Below, in pieces: positions 36,563-46,186 of a stretch of DNA of 64,000 nucleotides (position 1 is its first letter; the number at the start of each line of letters is the position of its first letter). The DNA lies in the NCBI RefSeq assembly GCF_030695085.1, contig NZ_JAUYTS010000083.1, positions 21,156-85,155 of the forward strand, read 5' to 3'. The notes below the pieces were generated by a model, which was not told where the DNA came from, searched no databases, and saw only the letters and a program-made list of their open reading frames with translations. The position numbers and the translations under genes were made by a program. The DNA is from Falsiroseomonas sp. Its GTDB lineage: Bacteria; Pseudomonadota; Alphaproteobacteria; Acetobacterales; Acetobacteraceae.

Positions 36563-38884
36563 CTACGGCGCCAGCACCTGCGTCCACACCGCCTGCGCCT
36601 GGATGCCGTCCCAGCCATAGAGCATCGGCACCATCGCCGTGCCGGCCCAGACCGGGTGCTGGTCCGCGTAATGCGGGCTGCCGGGATGGCCGGAGGTGCC
36701 GTGGAAGACCGACCAGCGGCTGTTCTCCCATTCCCCCACATCGAAGGCGTAGCGCGCCAGCGCGCCGTAGCCCGCGGCGTTGCCGGAGGCGGCGAAGAAG
36801 CCGGTGGCCAGCACCGTGTCCATATCCCCGCCGATCGGCAGCGAAGGCGGGTCCAGCAGCGCCGCCCAATCCGGGAATAGCGGCGAGAGCGGGTGGGTCA
36901 GGCGCGGGCGATGCACCTCGCCCCAGGGGCGCGTGCCGGCGGCTTCCGGTGCCGCGCGGCGCAGTGCCTCGGTCAGGGCTTCCGGCCAGCTCATGCCGCC
37001 GAGCAGGCTGGCATCATCCGCGCGCAGAAGGTTCGGCAGGGTCCACCAGAGCTGATTGGCGGGCGGCACGCCGGGGGCGACGGCCAGCATCGGGTGGCCG
37101 GCCAGCGCGCCCAACCCGCTGCGCTCAACCAGTATCGCCGTCAGCGCCCGGCGGAAGGCGACATAGGCGGCGGGTGCGCTGGCATCCGCCGCCATCCGCC
37201 CATCCCAATCCAGCAGGCGCTGGCGCAGTGCTTCGGCCCCGGGCTCGGCGGGGGCGGGCAGGCCAGCGAGCTTCTCGCGGAACAGCAGCGCGTTCAGCGA
37301 CAGCGTGTCGCCATGCAGGCTGGCCGCACCCTCCACGCTGCGGGCTTCCGGCGCCGCGCGCAGCCGGGCCAGCACGCGCTGGGCGCGGTAGGGTGGGTGG
37401 CAATCGGTGCAGAGGTAGTCCGGGCCGCCATCCGCCACGACGCGGTTGTTGGCGGTGACGATCAGCCCCTCGGCCGGGTCCATCACGCGGGGCATATCCT
37501 CATGCGCGATCATGCCCTGCCAATCCGGCGCCGCCAGCCAGCCGGGCACCGGCAGCCAGCCATTCTCGGCCGGGCGACGCGGCACCAGGGCGCGGATCTG
37601 GAGGCCGATATGCCCGCCGGTGTCGCCGGCGACCAGATTATGGTCGATCAGCCCCCAGCCGCGCGTCGCCTCGAACAGCGCCTCCACGCTGCCGGCGCGC
37701 AGCATGCGGGGTAGGCAGTCGAAGGACAGGTCGGTCTCGGCGAATTGCACGGATCGCAAGGCCAGCGCGGTGCCGCTGCCCGGGTCGCCGGCGATGACGG
37801 GGCCGTGCCGGGTCTCCACCACCTCGAACTCCCGCGCCGCGCCGCCGCGAATGGCAATGCGGTCGGCCCGGCGCTGCACCGGCACCCAGCCATCCGGGCC
37901 GAGCGCGTTCTCCGCGCCCGCGTCGAAGCGTTCGACGAAGACGTCGTGGATGTCGACGAAGGCATGGGTCACGCAATAGGCGACCTGGCCGTTATGAGCG
38001 AAGTGCGGGAAGCCGGGCACGCCGGGCGCCGTCAGCCCCACCACGTCGAAATCCGCGCAGGCCAGGTGGCCCTGGGCGTACATGTTGGGAATCTCGAAGA
38101 CCCGGTGCGGGTCGCCGGCCACCACCGGGCGGCCGGTGGAAGACTGCGAGGGCGCCACCGCCCAGTTGTTGCTGCCACCGCCCGTCGCATCCGGCGGCGT
38201 GCCGCCCAGCAGCGCCTCGATCGCCGGGCGCAGCGCGGCGAGGTCCGCCTCCAGCCGCTTCGCCTCCGCCCCCGGTGGCACCAGCAGCAGATCCTGCCCG
38301 CCATCATCGTAGCGCAGCTTCACCGCCTGCTGCGCGCCGACCACCGGCAGCGCTGCCGCGCGCCACAGCTTGAACCAGACCGAGCCCATCAGCAGGCCGA
38401 GGCGGCGCATCACGGCGATCGCGTGCCAGCCCTCCCAGCGTTCCGGCACTGCCTCCAGCAGCGTGTATTCCACCGGCAGCGGCGCGCCGGAATCGAGGAA
38501 GGCGTTCACCCCGGCGGCATAGGCTTCCAGCATCGCCTGCGCCTCCGCGCCGAGTGCCGCGTGGTCGCGCCGGCTGGCGGCCTCGATGCCGAGGCGGCGG
38601 GCGAGGATGTCGCCCTCCGCCGCCGCCGCGCCGAGCCATTCGGCGCTGCGGCCGAGCGCGCGGCGGCGGTTCAGCTCCATCTGGAACAGCCGGTCCTGGG
38701 CATGGACGAAGCCCTGGGCGCGGAAGGCGTCCGGCGCCCCGCCCGCGGTACGGATATGCGGGATGCCCCAGCGGTCGCGCAGCACGGTGGCGGGCGCGGT
38801 CAGCCCCGGCACCTGCACCTGGCCATCGAGCGGCGGCAGGGCGGCGCGCAGGGCCTCATGGCCGGGGGTGGGCGGCATCGGCAT
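36563..38884 (-). CDS. Penicillin acylase-family N-terminal nucleophile hydrolase
   Basis: A 773-residue Ntn-hydrolase precursor. The autoprocessing site is GGGSNNWAV with the nucleophile at Ser238, leaving an alpha segment of about 237 residues and a long beta chain. RDRWGIPHIRTAGG and GFVHAQDRLFQME are family signatures. Relatives cleave penicillins, N-acyl-homoserine lactones or other N-acyl amides. It has no evident signal peptide although most relatives are periplasmic; an internal later start cannot be excluded. It is divergent from a GntR regulator with a GATATATC site between them. Confidence 0.9.
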   Translation of the reverse strand: MPMPPTPGHEALRAALPPLDGQVQVPGLTAPATVLRDRWGIPHIRTAGGAPDAFRAQGFVHAQDRLFQMELNRRRALGRSAEWLGAAAAEGDILARRLGIEAASRRDHAALGAEAQAMLEAYAAGVNAFLDSGAPLPVEYTLLEAVPERWEGWHAIAVMRRLGLLMGSVWFKLWRAAALPVVGAQQAVKLRYDDGGQDLLLVPPGAEAKRLEADLAALRPAIEALLGGTPPDATGGGSNNWAVAPSQSSTGRPVVAGDPHRVFEIPNMYAQGHLACADFDVVGLTAPGVPGFPHFAHNGQVAYCVTHAFVDIHDVFVERFDAGAENALGPDGWVPVQRRADRIAIRGGAAREFEVVETRHGPVIAGDPGSGTALALRSVQFAETDLSFDCLPRMLRAGSVEALFEATRGWGLIDHNLVAGDTGGHIGLQIRALVPRRPAENGWLPVPGWLAAPDWQGMIAHEDMPRVMDPAEGLIVTANNRVVADGGPDYLCTDCHPPYRAQRVLARLRAAPEARSVEGAASLHGDTLSLNALLFREKLAGLPAPAEPGAEALRQRLLDWDGRMAADASAPAAYVAFRRALTAILVERSGLGALAGHPMLAVAPGVPPANQLWWTLPNLLRADDASLLGGMSWPEALTEALRRAAPEAAGTRPWGEVHRPRLTHPLSPLFPDWAALLDPPSLPIGGDMDTVLATGFFAASGNAAGYGALARYAFDVGEWENSRWSVFHGTSGHPGSPHYADQHPVWAGTAMVPMLYGWDGIQAQAVWTQVLAP

Positions 38885-38917
38885 ATCCTCCGGCGCGGCC
38901 GGGATTGCCGCGGGCTG

Positions 38918-38925
38918 GATATATC
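38918..38925. promoter_or_regulatory. GATATATC putative GntR operator, site 1
   Basis: An 8-bp AT-rich palindrome in the 56-nt gap between the divergent acylase (start 38884) and GntR (start 38941) genes. The same 8-mer occurs at 43421 and 46187, each time between divergent genes of this block. On the minus strand the extended match is ATTTGATATATCC. Confidence 0.55.
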
Positions 38926-38940
38926 AAATACGATGGAGCG

Positions 38941-39666
38941 ATGAGCGCAAGCGTCCCCCCCTCCACCGAAATCGACTTCCTGTCCCCCGTGGGCCGGGAA
39001 AACCTGACCGGCCGCGTCTATGGCGAGTTGCGGAACGCGCTGATGGAAGGCCGCATGCGGCCCGGCCAGCGGCTGAAGATCCGCGACCTGGCGCTGCAAC
39101 TCGGCACCTCCGAAACCCCGGTGCGAGAGGCGGTGATGCAGCTTGTCCGCGAACGGGCGCTGCGGATGGAACAGGCCAAGGCCATCACCGTGGCGGGGCT
39201 GACGCTGGCGCAGTACCAGGAGCTGCGCCTGGTCCGCACCGCGCTGGAGGGCCTGGCCGCCGAGGCCGCCGCGCGCCACATCACCCCTGCCGAAATCCGC
39301 GCCCTGGAACGCGCCCATGCCGAGCTGGTCCGCGCCGAGGCGGCCGGGGAGGGGGCGTCCGCCATCCGCGCCAATTGGCGCTTCCACCACGGCCTGTACC
39401 GCGCCGCCGCCATGCCGGAATTGCTGTCGGTGATCGAGGGCATCTGGCTGCGCAACGGCCCGATGCTGACCTACCTCTACCCCGATGCCCGCCCGACCTA
39501 CCCCGGCCGGCACCGGCACCTGGACATACTGGACGGGCTGCGGGCGCGGGATGCGGCCGCGACGCGGGCGGCGGTGCAGGCGGATATGGAGGAAGGCGGC
39601 GCCGGCCTGCTGCGTCATCTGGCGGCGATGGAACAGCCCGCACCTGCCAAGGGAAAAGCCGCGTGA
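38941..39666 (+). CDS. GntR-family transcriptional regulator with FCD domain
   Basis: A 241-residue regulator. The DNA-binding domain covers about residues 17-85, with LKIRDLALQLGTSETPVRE as the recognition region. The FCD domain follows with NWRFHHGLYRAA near its metal site. The frame is open upstream inside the acylase gene, but the ATG at 38941 gives the normal family start. It is coupled to the E1 dehydrogenase gene (stop/start overlap GTGA). The GATATATC element in its own promoter and in two other promoters nearby makes it the best candidate master regulator of 36563-49430. Confidence 0.9.
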   Translation: MSASVPPSTEIDFLSPVGRENLTGRVYGELRNALMEGRMRPGQRLKIRDLALQLGTSETPVREAVMQLVRERALRMEQAKAITVAGLTLAQYQELRLVRTALEGLAAEAAARHITPAEIRALERAHAELVRAEAAGEGASAIRANWRFHHGLYRAAAMPELLSVIEGIWLRNGPMLTYLYPDARPTYPGRHRHLDILDGLRARDAAATRAAVQADMEEGGAGLLRHLAAMEQPAPAKGKAA

Positions 39667-41819
39667 AGCTCAGCCCGATTGCCACCGCGACGCCCTGGTT
39701 CCGGCTCGAGGTCGAGGACACCGACTGGGCAACGGAGGACCCGGCCGACCTTGCCCGCTGGATGGAACAGCTTCTGCTGATCCGCCGCTTCGAGGAAAAG
39801 ATCCTGGATCTGCACGGCGCCGGGCTGATCCATGGCCCCGCCCATGCCTCGATCGGGCAGGAGGGTGGCGCGGTCGGGGCGCTGTCCGTGCTCGGCACCG
39901 CGGACAAGATCAACGGCACGCATCGGGCGCATCACCAGATCCTGGCCAAGCTGCTGAACGCCGCGACGCCAGCGGGCTACGACCCGCGGCGGGATGCGGT
40001 GCCGGAGGAAGCGCGCGGCCATGTGCAGCGGACCATGGCGGAGATCATGGGGCTGGCCCAGGGCTATAATGGTGGCCGCGGTGGCTCGATGCACATGCGG
40101 ATCGCGGAGGCCGGCGTGGTCGGGTCCTCCGCCATCATCGGCGGCAATGTGCCGCATGCGGTGGGCTACGGGCTGGCCGACAAGGTGCTTGGGCGAGACA
40201 ATATCTCGGTCGCCTTCTTCGGCGATGGCACGCTGATGGCGGGCCAGACGCTGGAGGCGATCAACCTGGCGGCGCTGTATCGCCTGCCGGTGGTGTTCTT
40301 CCTGGAGAACAACTTCTACGCCGTCTCCACCCATGTGCAGGACCAGACGCGGGAGACGCGGCTGACCACGCGCGGCGCCATGTTCGGCGTGCCATCGGTC
40401 GAATGCGACGGCATGGATGTGCTGGCGGTGCGGCGCGCGATGCAATGGGCGCGCGCGCAGATTGCCGAAACCGGCGGTCCAGTCTTCGTCGAGGCGATCT
40501 GCTACCGCTTCCTGCACCAATCCGGCCCGATGCTCGGCAGCCAGTTCGGCTATCGCGACAAGGCGGAGGAGGAAGCCTGGCGCGCCCGCGATCCGGTGGC
40601 GACGCTGCCGCCGATCCTGAACCGGCTCGGCGTGCTGGATGCGGACGGGCTGGCGGCGCTGGAGGCGCGGGTGCGTGTCGTTGTGGAGGATGCGGCAGCC
40701 GCGCTGGTGGAGACGCCGCCCGGTGCCAATGCGCCGCAACTGCGGCCCGGCCTGCTGCCGGAGGTGGCGGATATCGAGCACGGCATCCGCGGTGACCTTG
40801 CCGAATTGCGTGGGTTGCGGGTGCAGGAAGCCGGTGCGGTGCCGGCGCAGCCGATGAAATACATCGATGCCATCGCCGCCACCTTGCTGCACAACATGGA
40901 ACGCGATCCGCGCATCGTGTTGATCGGCGAGGATATCCACCGGCTGCGTGGCGGCGTCTCCGGTTCGTCGAAGGGCGTGATGGAGAAATTCCCCGAACGC
41001 GTCTTCGCCACGCCGATCTGCGAGAACGGCTTTACGGGGATGGCGCTGGGTGCGGCGCTGTGTGGGTTGCGGCCGGTGGTGGACATCATGTTCGGCGACT
41101 TCACCATCGTCGCCGCGGACCAGATGTTCAACGGCATCGGCAAGTTCGCGCATATGTTCGGCGGCGGCTTCGGCATTCCGCTGGTGGTGCGCGCGCGCGT
41201 TTCGCCGGCGGCGGGCTATGGCTCGCAGCATTCGATGGACCCGTCCGGGCTGTTCGCGGGCTTTCCGGGCTGGCGCATCCTGCATCCCTCCACGCCGCAC
41301 GACTATGTCGGGCTGATGAATGCGGCACTGGCCTGCGAGGATCCGGTGCTGATGATCGAGCATCAGGGCCTGTTCCAGACCAGCGGCCCGGTGCCGCAGG
41401 ACCTCGGCTACATCGTGCCCTTCGGCCGCGCGCGCCTGGTGCGGCCGGGCCGCGCCTGCACCATCCTCACCTATGGCGCCATGGTGCCGGAGACGGAGGT
41501 GGCGGTGGCGGAGACCGGAATCGATGCGGAGATCCTCGACCTGCGCAGCCTGGATATCGAGGGCATGGACTGGCCCGCCATCGAGGCTAGCATCAAGCGC
41601 ACCAACCGCGTGCTGATCGCGGAACAGACCGCGCATGGCACGGCACATGGCGCGCGCTGGGTGGATGAGATCCAGCGCCGCTGCTTCGACTGGCTGGATG
41701 CGGAGATCACCCGCGTGCATGGCAGCCGCGCCGCGCCCACCGTCTCCCGTCCGCTCAACGCTGCGGCGCTGGCGGATGCGGCGAAGGTGGCGGAGGGGCT
41801 GCGGCGGCTGATGCGATGA
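39663..41819 (+). CDS. Fused alpha-beta TPP-dependent 2-oxoacid/acetoin dehydrogenase E1 component
   Basis: A 718-residue protein starting with GTG in the GntR stop overlap. The alpha half has RRFEEKILDLHGAG and the thiamine diphosphate motif GDG (187-189) with Asn216-Asn217 about 28 residues later. The beta half begins around residue 400 (MKYIDAIAATLLHNM) and has VLIGEDI and ICENGFTGMALGAAL. It fuses what are usually two E1 subunits. No E2 (lipoyl) or E3 gene is nearby, so it may use the housekeeping E2/E3 or act as a non-oxidative or acyloin-type TPP enzyme. A hairpin with a T-run follows. Confidence 0.9.
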   Translation: MKLSPIATATPWFRLEVEDTDWATEDPADLARWMEQLLLIRRFEEKILDLHGAGLIHGPAHASIGQEGGAVGALSVLGTADKINGTHRAHHQILAKLLNAATPAGYDPRRDAVPEEARGHVQRTMAEIMGLAQGYNGGRGGSMHMRIAEAGVVGSSAIIGGNVPHAVGYGLADKVLGRDNISVAFFGDGTLMAGQTLEAINLAALYRLPVVFFLENNFYAVSTHVQDQTRETRLTTRGAMFGVPSVECDGMDVLAVRRAMQWARAQIAETGGPVFVEAICYRFLHQSGPMLGSQFGYRDKAEEEAWRARDPVATLPPILNRLGVLDADGLAALEARVRVVVEDAAAALVETPPGANAPQLRPGLLPEVADIEHGIRGDLAELRGLRVQEAGAVPAQPMKYIDAIAATLLHNMERDPRIVLIGEDIHRLRGGVSGSSKGVMEKFPERVFATPICENGFTGMALGAALCGLRPVVDIMFGDFTIVAADQMFNGIGKFAHMFGGGFGIPLVVRARVSPAAGYGSQHSMDPSGLFAGFPGWRILHPSTPHDYVGLMNAALACEDPVLMIEHQGLFQTSGPVPQDLGYIVPFGRARLVRPGRACTILTYGAMVPETEVAVAETGIDAEILDLRSLDIEGMDWPAIEASIKRTNRVLIAEQTAHGTAHGARWVDEIQRRCFDWLDAEITRVHGSRAAPTVSRPLNAAALADAAKVAEGLRRLMR

Positions 41820-41824
41820 GTGGC

Positions 41825-41857
41825 GCCCTCTTCCCGTTGTGGGGGGAGAGGGCTTTT
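41825..41857 (+). terminator. Hairpin terminator between convergent genes
   Basis: Arms GCCCTCTTCCC (41825-41835) and GGGGGAGAGGGC (41842-41853) pair with one bulge and are followed by TTTT. It lies 5 nt after the E1 stop and just before the end of the convergent binding-protein gene. Confidence 0.6.
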
Positions 41858-41863
41858 GCCGGC

Positions 41864-43360
41864 TCAGTTCGCGCGCAGGCCCTGGATGCGGATCAGACCG
41901 TCCGGGATCAGGCGCAGACCGCTCACCGCGGCGGTGGTGCCGAAGAAGCTCTGCGGGTGCCACAGATAGATATAGGGGCGGTCGCGCAGCAGGATTTCCA
42001 TCGCGGTGCCATAGGCGGCCAGCCGTGCCGCGGGCTCCACGCTGGTGCGGCCGGCGCGCAGCGCCGCATCGGCCTGCTCGCTGCAATAGCGGCCGCCATT
42101 CAGGCTCTGGCCACAGGCGTTGAAGCCCCAGAGATTTCCGTCCACATCGGTGCGGCCGGACCAGGCGATGATCAGCACCTCGAAATCCCCGGCGGTCCAG
42201 GCGCGCAGCAGGGTCGCCACTTCGATCACCTGGATCTCCAGCGCGATGCCGGCCTCAGCCGCCATGGCCTGGATCACCTCCGCCGCCTGGACGTATTCGG
42301 TGGTGTTGGGGACGGAGAATTTCACCCGCACCCGTTCCTGCCCGGCCTCTCGCAGCAGCGCGCGCGCCCGGGCCAGGTCGCGGCCCGGCACCGGCAGGGC
42401 CGCGATGTGGTGCGGGTGGCCGGGCGGGGTGGATTGGTTGCCGGGGCGGTACAGCCCCTCGAAAGCCACCTGGTTCAGCGCGTTGCGGTCGATGGCGAGC
42501 TCCAGCGCCTCCCGCACCCGCGCATCCTGGCCGAGCGGGTTCCGGGCGCGATCACCATGAGCGACATTGACGGCGAGATAGACGGAAGCCAGCGACGGCC
42601 CGTCCAGCAGCTTCACGCGGGCGTCGCGCCGCAGCGTGGTGACGTCGGAGGGGTTCACCCGCTCGATCACGTCCAGCGTGCCGGACCGCAGGTTCGCCGC
42701 CCGCACGGTGGTATCGGGGATCGGCCGGTACACCACCCGGTCGAAATGCAGCGCGCCAGCGTTCCAGTAGCCGGGGAAACGCTCCAGCTCGATCCGGTCC
42801 TGCGGCACGCGGCGCGTCAGGCGATAGGGGCCGGCGCAGGCGGGCTCGCGCTGGAAATCGGCGCCCAGCACCTCCGCCTGGCGCGGCGAGACCAGCATGC
42901 CGGCGCGGTCCGACAGCGCGGCGAGCAGTGGGGCGAAGGGCTCCGACAGGCGGATGCGGATCTGCATCGGCCCCGCTTCCTCCACCGCCGTCACGGGTCC
43001 GAGTTCGCCGCGGCGGGTGGAGCCGGATGCGTTGATGTGGCGGTTCAGCCCGGCGACCGCGGCCGCGGCATCCAGCGCCACGCCGTCATGGAAGGTGACG
43101 CCGGGGCGCAGCGTCAGCAGCAGCGCGCGGCCGGCTTCCTGCCATTCCCATTCGGTGGCGAGCTGCGGCACCAGCGCGCCCTGCTCATCCACCTCGATCA
43201 GCTTGTCGCACATCGCCATGAACACCTGCCGCGCCGCCACGCTGCGCGACAGCGTCGGGTCCAGCACATCGGGGTCCGAGGCAATGCCGATGCGCAGCGT
43301 CTGCGCCCCGGCAGGGAGGGCCAGCGTCAAGCCAAGTAGGGCGGCGAGGAGTGGTCGCAT
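41864..43360 (-). CDS. ABC transporter substrate-binding protein, dipeptide class
   Basis: A 498-residue SBP_bac_5 receptor. The signal peptide MRPLLAALLGLTLALPAGAQ precedes TLRIGIASDPDVLDPTLS. FHDGVALDAAAAVAGL is a variant of the usual motif. It is divergent from the class III aminotransferase with a GATATATC site between them. No permease is adjacent; the oppBCDF-type genes at 49435-53136 are the nearest possible partner. Confidence 0.9.
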   Translation of the reverse strand: MRPLLAALLGLTLALPAGAQTLRIGIASDPDVLDPTLSRSVAARQVFMAMCDKLIEVDEQGALVPQLATEWEWQEAGRALLLTLRPGVTFHDGVALDAAAAVAGLNRHINASGSTRRGELGPVTAVEEAGPMQIRIRLSEPFAPLLAALSDRAGMLVSPRQAEVLGADFQREPACAGPYRLTRRVPQDRIELERFPGYWNAGALHFDRVVYRPIPDTTVRAANLRSGTLDVIERVNPSDVTTLRRDARVKLLDGPSLASVYLAVNVAHGDRARNPLGQDARVREALELAIDRNALNQVAFEGLYRPGNQSTPPGHPHHIAALPVPGRDLARARALLREAGQERVRVKFSVPNTTEYVQAAEVIQAMAAEAGIALEIQVIEVATLLRAWTAGDFEVLIIAWSGRTDVDGNLWGFNACGQSLNGGRYCSEQADAALRAGRTSVEPAARLAAYGTAMEILLRDRPYIYLWHPQSFFGTTAAVSGLRLIPDGLIRIQGLRAN

Positions 43361-43420
43361 GCCATGGTCTCCGTTTCTGCAAGCGCATCCTTGAATCGTT
43401 TTCGCCCGGTGTCACCATAT

Positions 43421-43428
43421 GATATATC
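43421..43428. promoter_or_regulatory. GATATATC putative GntR operator, site 2
   Basis: In the gap between the divergent receptor (start 43360) and aminotransferase (start 43453) genes. The full local sequence CATATGATATATCG combines the 8-mer with the CATATGATAT also present at the other GntR promoter (20842-20853). Confidence 0.55.
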
Positions 43429-43452
43429 GATCCCGAGCCGATGGAGCGCCGG

Positions 43453-44694
43453 ATGCCTGATTCCTACCCCGCCAATCTCAGCCGCGACGCGGCGCTGCGC
43501 GAGCGTGCCGGGCGGGTGATCCCCGGCGGCCTCTGGGGCCACCTCAACGCCGCGCGCCTGCCCGCCGGCTACCCGCAATATTACAGCCGCGCCGAGGGCT
43601 GCCGGCTATGGGATGTGGATGGGCGGGAGGTGGTGGACTTCATGTCCTCCTGGGGCCCAATCGTGCTCGGCCACCATGACCCGGTGGTGGAGGAAGCGGC
43701 GCGGCGGCAAGCGCAACTGGGGGATTGCATGAACGGCCCGGCGCCGGTGCTGGTGGAACTGGCGGAGCGCCTGGTCGCTACCATCCCACATGCCGAATGG
43801 TGCCTTCTGGCGAAGAACGGCACGGATGCGACCACCGCCTGCGTCACCATCGCCCGGGCGGCGACGCGGAAGCGCAAGGTGCTGGTGGCGCGCGGGTCCT
43901 ATCACGGCGCGGTGCCCTGGTGCTCTCCCTCCACGGCTGGCGTCACGGCGGAGGATCGCGCGCATCTGGTGTTCTATGACTACAACGACGTGGCCTCCGT
44001 GCAGGACGCGGCGGAGGCGGCGAAGGACGACCTGGCCGGCATCCTGGTCACCGCCTTCCGGCACGACATGTCCCGCACCCTGGACCTGCCCGACCCCGCC
44101 TTCGCCCGCGCGCTGCGTGCCATCTGCGACGAGACCGGCGCGGCGCTGATCCTGGATGATGTGCGGGCCGGCTTCCGGCTGCATCTCGGCGGATCGTGGG
44201 AGACGGTGGGCGTCCGGCCGGACCTCGCCGCCTACAGCAAGGCGATCGCCAATGGCCACCCTCTGGCCGCCGTGACCGGCGCCGAATGGCTGCGCCGCGC
44301 GGCGACCGAGGTCTTCACCACCGGGTCCTTCTGGTGCGGCGCCGTGCCGATGGCCGCGGCGCTGGCAACGCTGGAGGAATTGCAGCGCATCGACGGCCCG
44401 GCCCGCATGCGCGAGATGGGCCAGCGGTTGCGGGACGGGCTGGCGGCGGGTGCGGAACGGCACGGCCTGGCCATCATCCAATCCGGCCCGCCGCAAATGC
44501 CGCTGTTGCAATTCGACGGCGACATGGATTTCCGGCTCGGCGAGGCCTTCTGTTCGGCGGCGCTGGCGGCGGGCGCCTATTTCCACCCGCGCCACAACAT
44601 GTTCCTGAACTGCGCGCATGACGCGGCCGCGGTGGATCGTGGGTTGGAAGCCGCGGAGCAGGGCTTCGCCGCCTTGGCGCGCATCCTGGGCTGA
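43453..44694 (+). CDS. Class III aminotransferase (glutamate-1-semialdehyde aminomutase-like)
   Basis: A 413-residue PLP enzyme. The ATG at 43453 is preferred over 43441 because a GGAG box sits 6 nt before it. The PLP lysine is Lys263 in AYSKAIANGHP, and LILDDVRAGF (Asp235/236) contacts the pyridine nitrogen. FMSSWGPIVLGHHDP is the N-terminal dimer region of the family. The fold fits GSA aminomutase-like transaminases, which often act on beta-, gamma- or omega-amino acids in catabolic clusters; a haem-pathway HemL role is unlikely here. Confidence 0.88.
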   Translation: MPDSYPANLSRDAALRERAGRVIPGGLWGHLNAARLPAGYPQYYSRAEGCRLWDVDGREVVDFMSSWGPIVLGHHDPVVEEAARRQAQLGDCMNGPAPVLVELAERLVATIPHAEWCLLAKNGTDATTACVTIARAATRKRKVLVARGSYHGAVPWCSPSTAGVTAEDRAHLVFYDYNDVASVQDAAEAAKDDLAGILVTAFRHDMSRTLDLPDPAFARALRAICDETGAALILDDVRAGFRLHLGGSWETVGVRPDLAAYSKAIANGHPLAAVTGAEWLRRAATEVFTTGSFWCGAVPMAAALATLEELQRIDGPARMREMGQRLRDGLAAGAERHGLAIIQSGPPQMPLLQFDGDMDFRLGEAFCSAALAAGAYFHPRHNMFLNCAHDAAAVDRGLEAAEQGFAALARILG

Positions 44695-44701
44695 AGGCGG
44701 C

Positions 44702-46135
44702 CTAAGCTGAAGGCGGGCGGTGCTGCGCCCAGGGGCGGTCCTGTTCCAGGATCGCGCCGAGGCGCAGCAGGCTCATATCCGCACCCCAGGACCCGACAAG
44801 CTGCACCGCCGTCGGCAGGCCGTCCTTGGCAAAGCCGGAGGGGATGGTCACCGCCGGGTGGCCGGTCAGGTTGAAGGGGTACATGTAGCTGGACCAGCCC
44901 TGGCGGGTGATGCCGCACATTTCGCCCTCGATCTCGATCTGGCCATCGGCGGCGTCGAAATCGGCGGGCAAAGCGGTGCGCGTCAGCGTCGGCGTCACCA
45001 GCACGTCGTAACGCTGGAACAGGCCCTGGATGGTGCGGAACAGCTGGGTGCGGGCGAATTGCGCCTCGCGGAACTGGGTGAGGGAGAAGCCCGAGCCGCG
45101 CTCCATGAAGGCCAGCAGCACCGGGTCCATCTGGTTGTGCCATTGCGCCAGATGCGGCGTGCAACTCACGAAGAAGCCGGCCTGGTACATGATGCGGCCG
45201 GGCAGCTCCATCCAGTCGATCGCATCCGTCACTTCCTCGACGAAGGCGCCGCGGGTGGCCAGCGCATCGAGGCTGGCCAGCGTGTTCTCCGCCATCTCCG
45301 CCTGCACCTTGGCATTGCAGGCACGCGCGATGTAGCCGACGCGCAGCCCGTGCAGGTCGCCGCCGATCAGCCCCGGCGGCAGCGGCGCGATACCCGGCCC
45401 GCGCAGGCTCTGCGCGTCGCGCTCGCTGGGTCCGGCGATGACGGAGAACATCACCGCCGCATCGCTGACCGTGCGCGTCATCGGCCCCGCGTAGACATTA
45501 TTCGCGAAGGTATCGGCCGAGGCTTCCCACGGCACCGTGCCGAGCGTCGCCTTCAGCCCGACAATGCCGCAGCAGGCGGCCGGAATTCGCACGGACCCGG
45601 CGCCATCCGTGCCCAGCCCGAGCGGCCCCAGCCCCGCCGCGACCGCCGCCGCCGCGCCGCCGGAGGACCCGCCGGTGGTGCGCGACAGATCCCACGGGTT
45701 GCGCGTGGTGCCGAAGCTCGGGCCATCCGTCAGGCCCTTATGGCCGAATTCCGGCATGGTGGTCTTGCCGAGCAGGATGCCGCCCGCCGCCTTCAGCCGC
45801 GCCGCCGTGGCGTCGTCGCGCACCGGCACGTTGCTGGCGAAGATGGCGGAGCCGTGCGTCGTCAGCACATCGGCGGTATCGACCTGGTCCTTGATGTGCA
45901 GCGGCACGCCGTGCAGCGGCCCCAATGCGGCGCCATCCATCACCGCCTGTTCGGCCCGCCGCGCACTTTCCATCGCCTGGTCGTGCAGCACCGTGACGAA
46001 GCAGTTCAGCCGCGGCTGTTGACGGTCGATCGCCGCCAGCACGGCTTGTGTCAGCTCCACCGGCGAAAGCCGGCGGCGGCGGATCAGCGCGGCCGCCCTG
46101 GTTGCCGGCATGAACAGCAGATCCGTGTCGTCCAT
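44702..46135 (-). CDS. Amidase (amidase-signature family)
   Basis: A 477-residue amidase with the Ser-cisSer-Lys triad visible: Lys82 (HIKDQVD), Ser157 in GGSSGG, and nucleophile Ser181 in GAGSVRIP. The start MDDTDLLFMPATRAAALIRR is chosen; further upstream codons overlap the divergent promoter. It hydrolyses a carboxamide to acid and ammonia, substrate unknown. It is convergent with the aminotransferase (7 nt apart) and divergent from a receptor gene with a GATATATC site in between. Confidence 0.9.
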   Translation of the reverse strand: MDDTDLLFMPATRAAALIRRRRLSPVELTQAVLAAIDRQQPRLNCFVTVLHDQAMESARRAEQAVMDGAALGPLHGVPLHIKDQVDTADVLTTHGSAIFASNVPVRDDATAARLKAAGGILLGKTTMPEFGHKGLTDGPSFGTTRNPWDLSRTTGGSSGGAAAAVAAGLGPLGLGTDGAGSVRIPAACCGIVGLKATLGTVPWEASADTFANNVYAGPMTRTVSDAAVMFSVIAGPSERDAQSLRGPGIAPLPPGLIGGDLHGLRVGYIARACNAKVQAEMAENTLASLDALATRGAFVEEVTDAIDWMELPGRIMYQAGFFVSCTPHLAQWHNQMDPVLLAFMERGSGFSLTQFREAQFARTQLFRTIQGLFQRYDVLVTPTLTRTALPADFDAADGQIEIEGEMCGITRQGWSSYMYPFNLTGHPAVTIPSGFAKDGLPTAVQLVGSWGADMSLLRLGAILEQDRPWAQHRPPSA

Positions 46136-46186
46136 CGCCCGTTTCCTTCTTGCGCAGACCGCTTCCAGGGGGTCATGCTGGCATAG

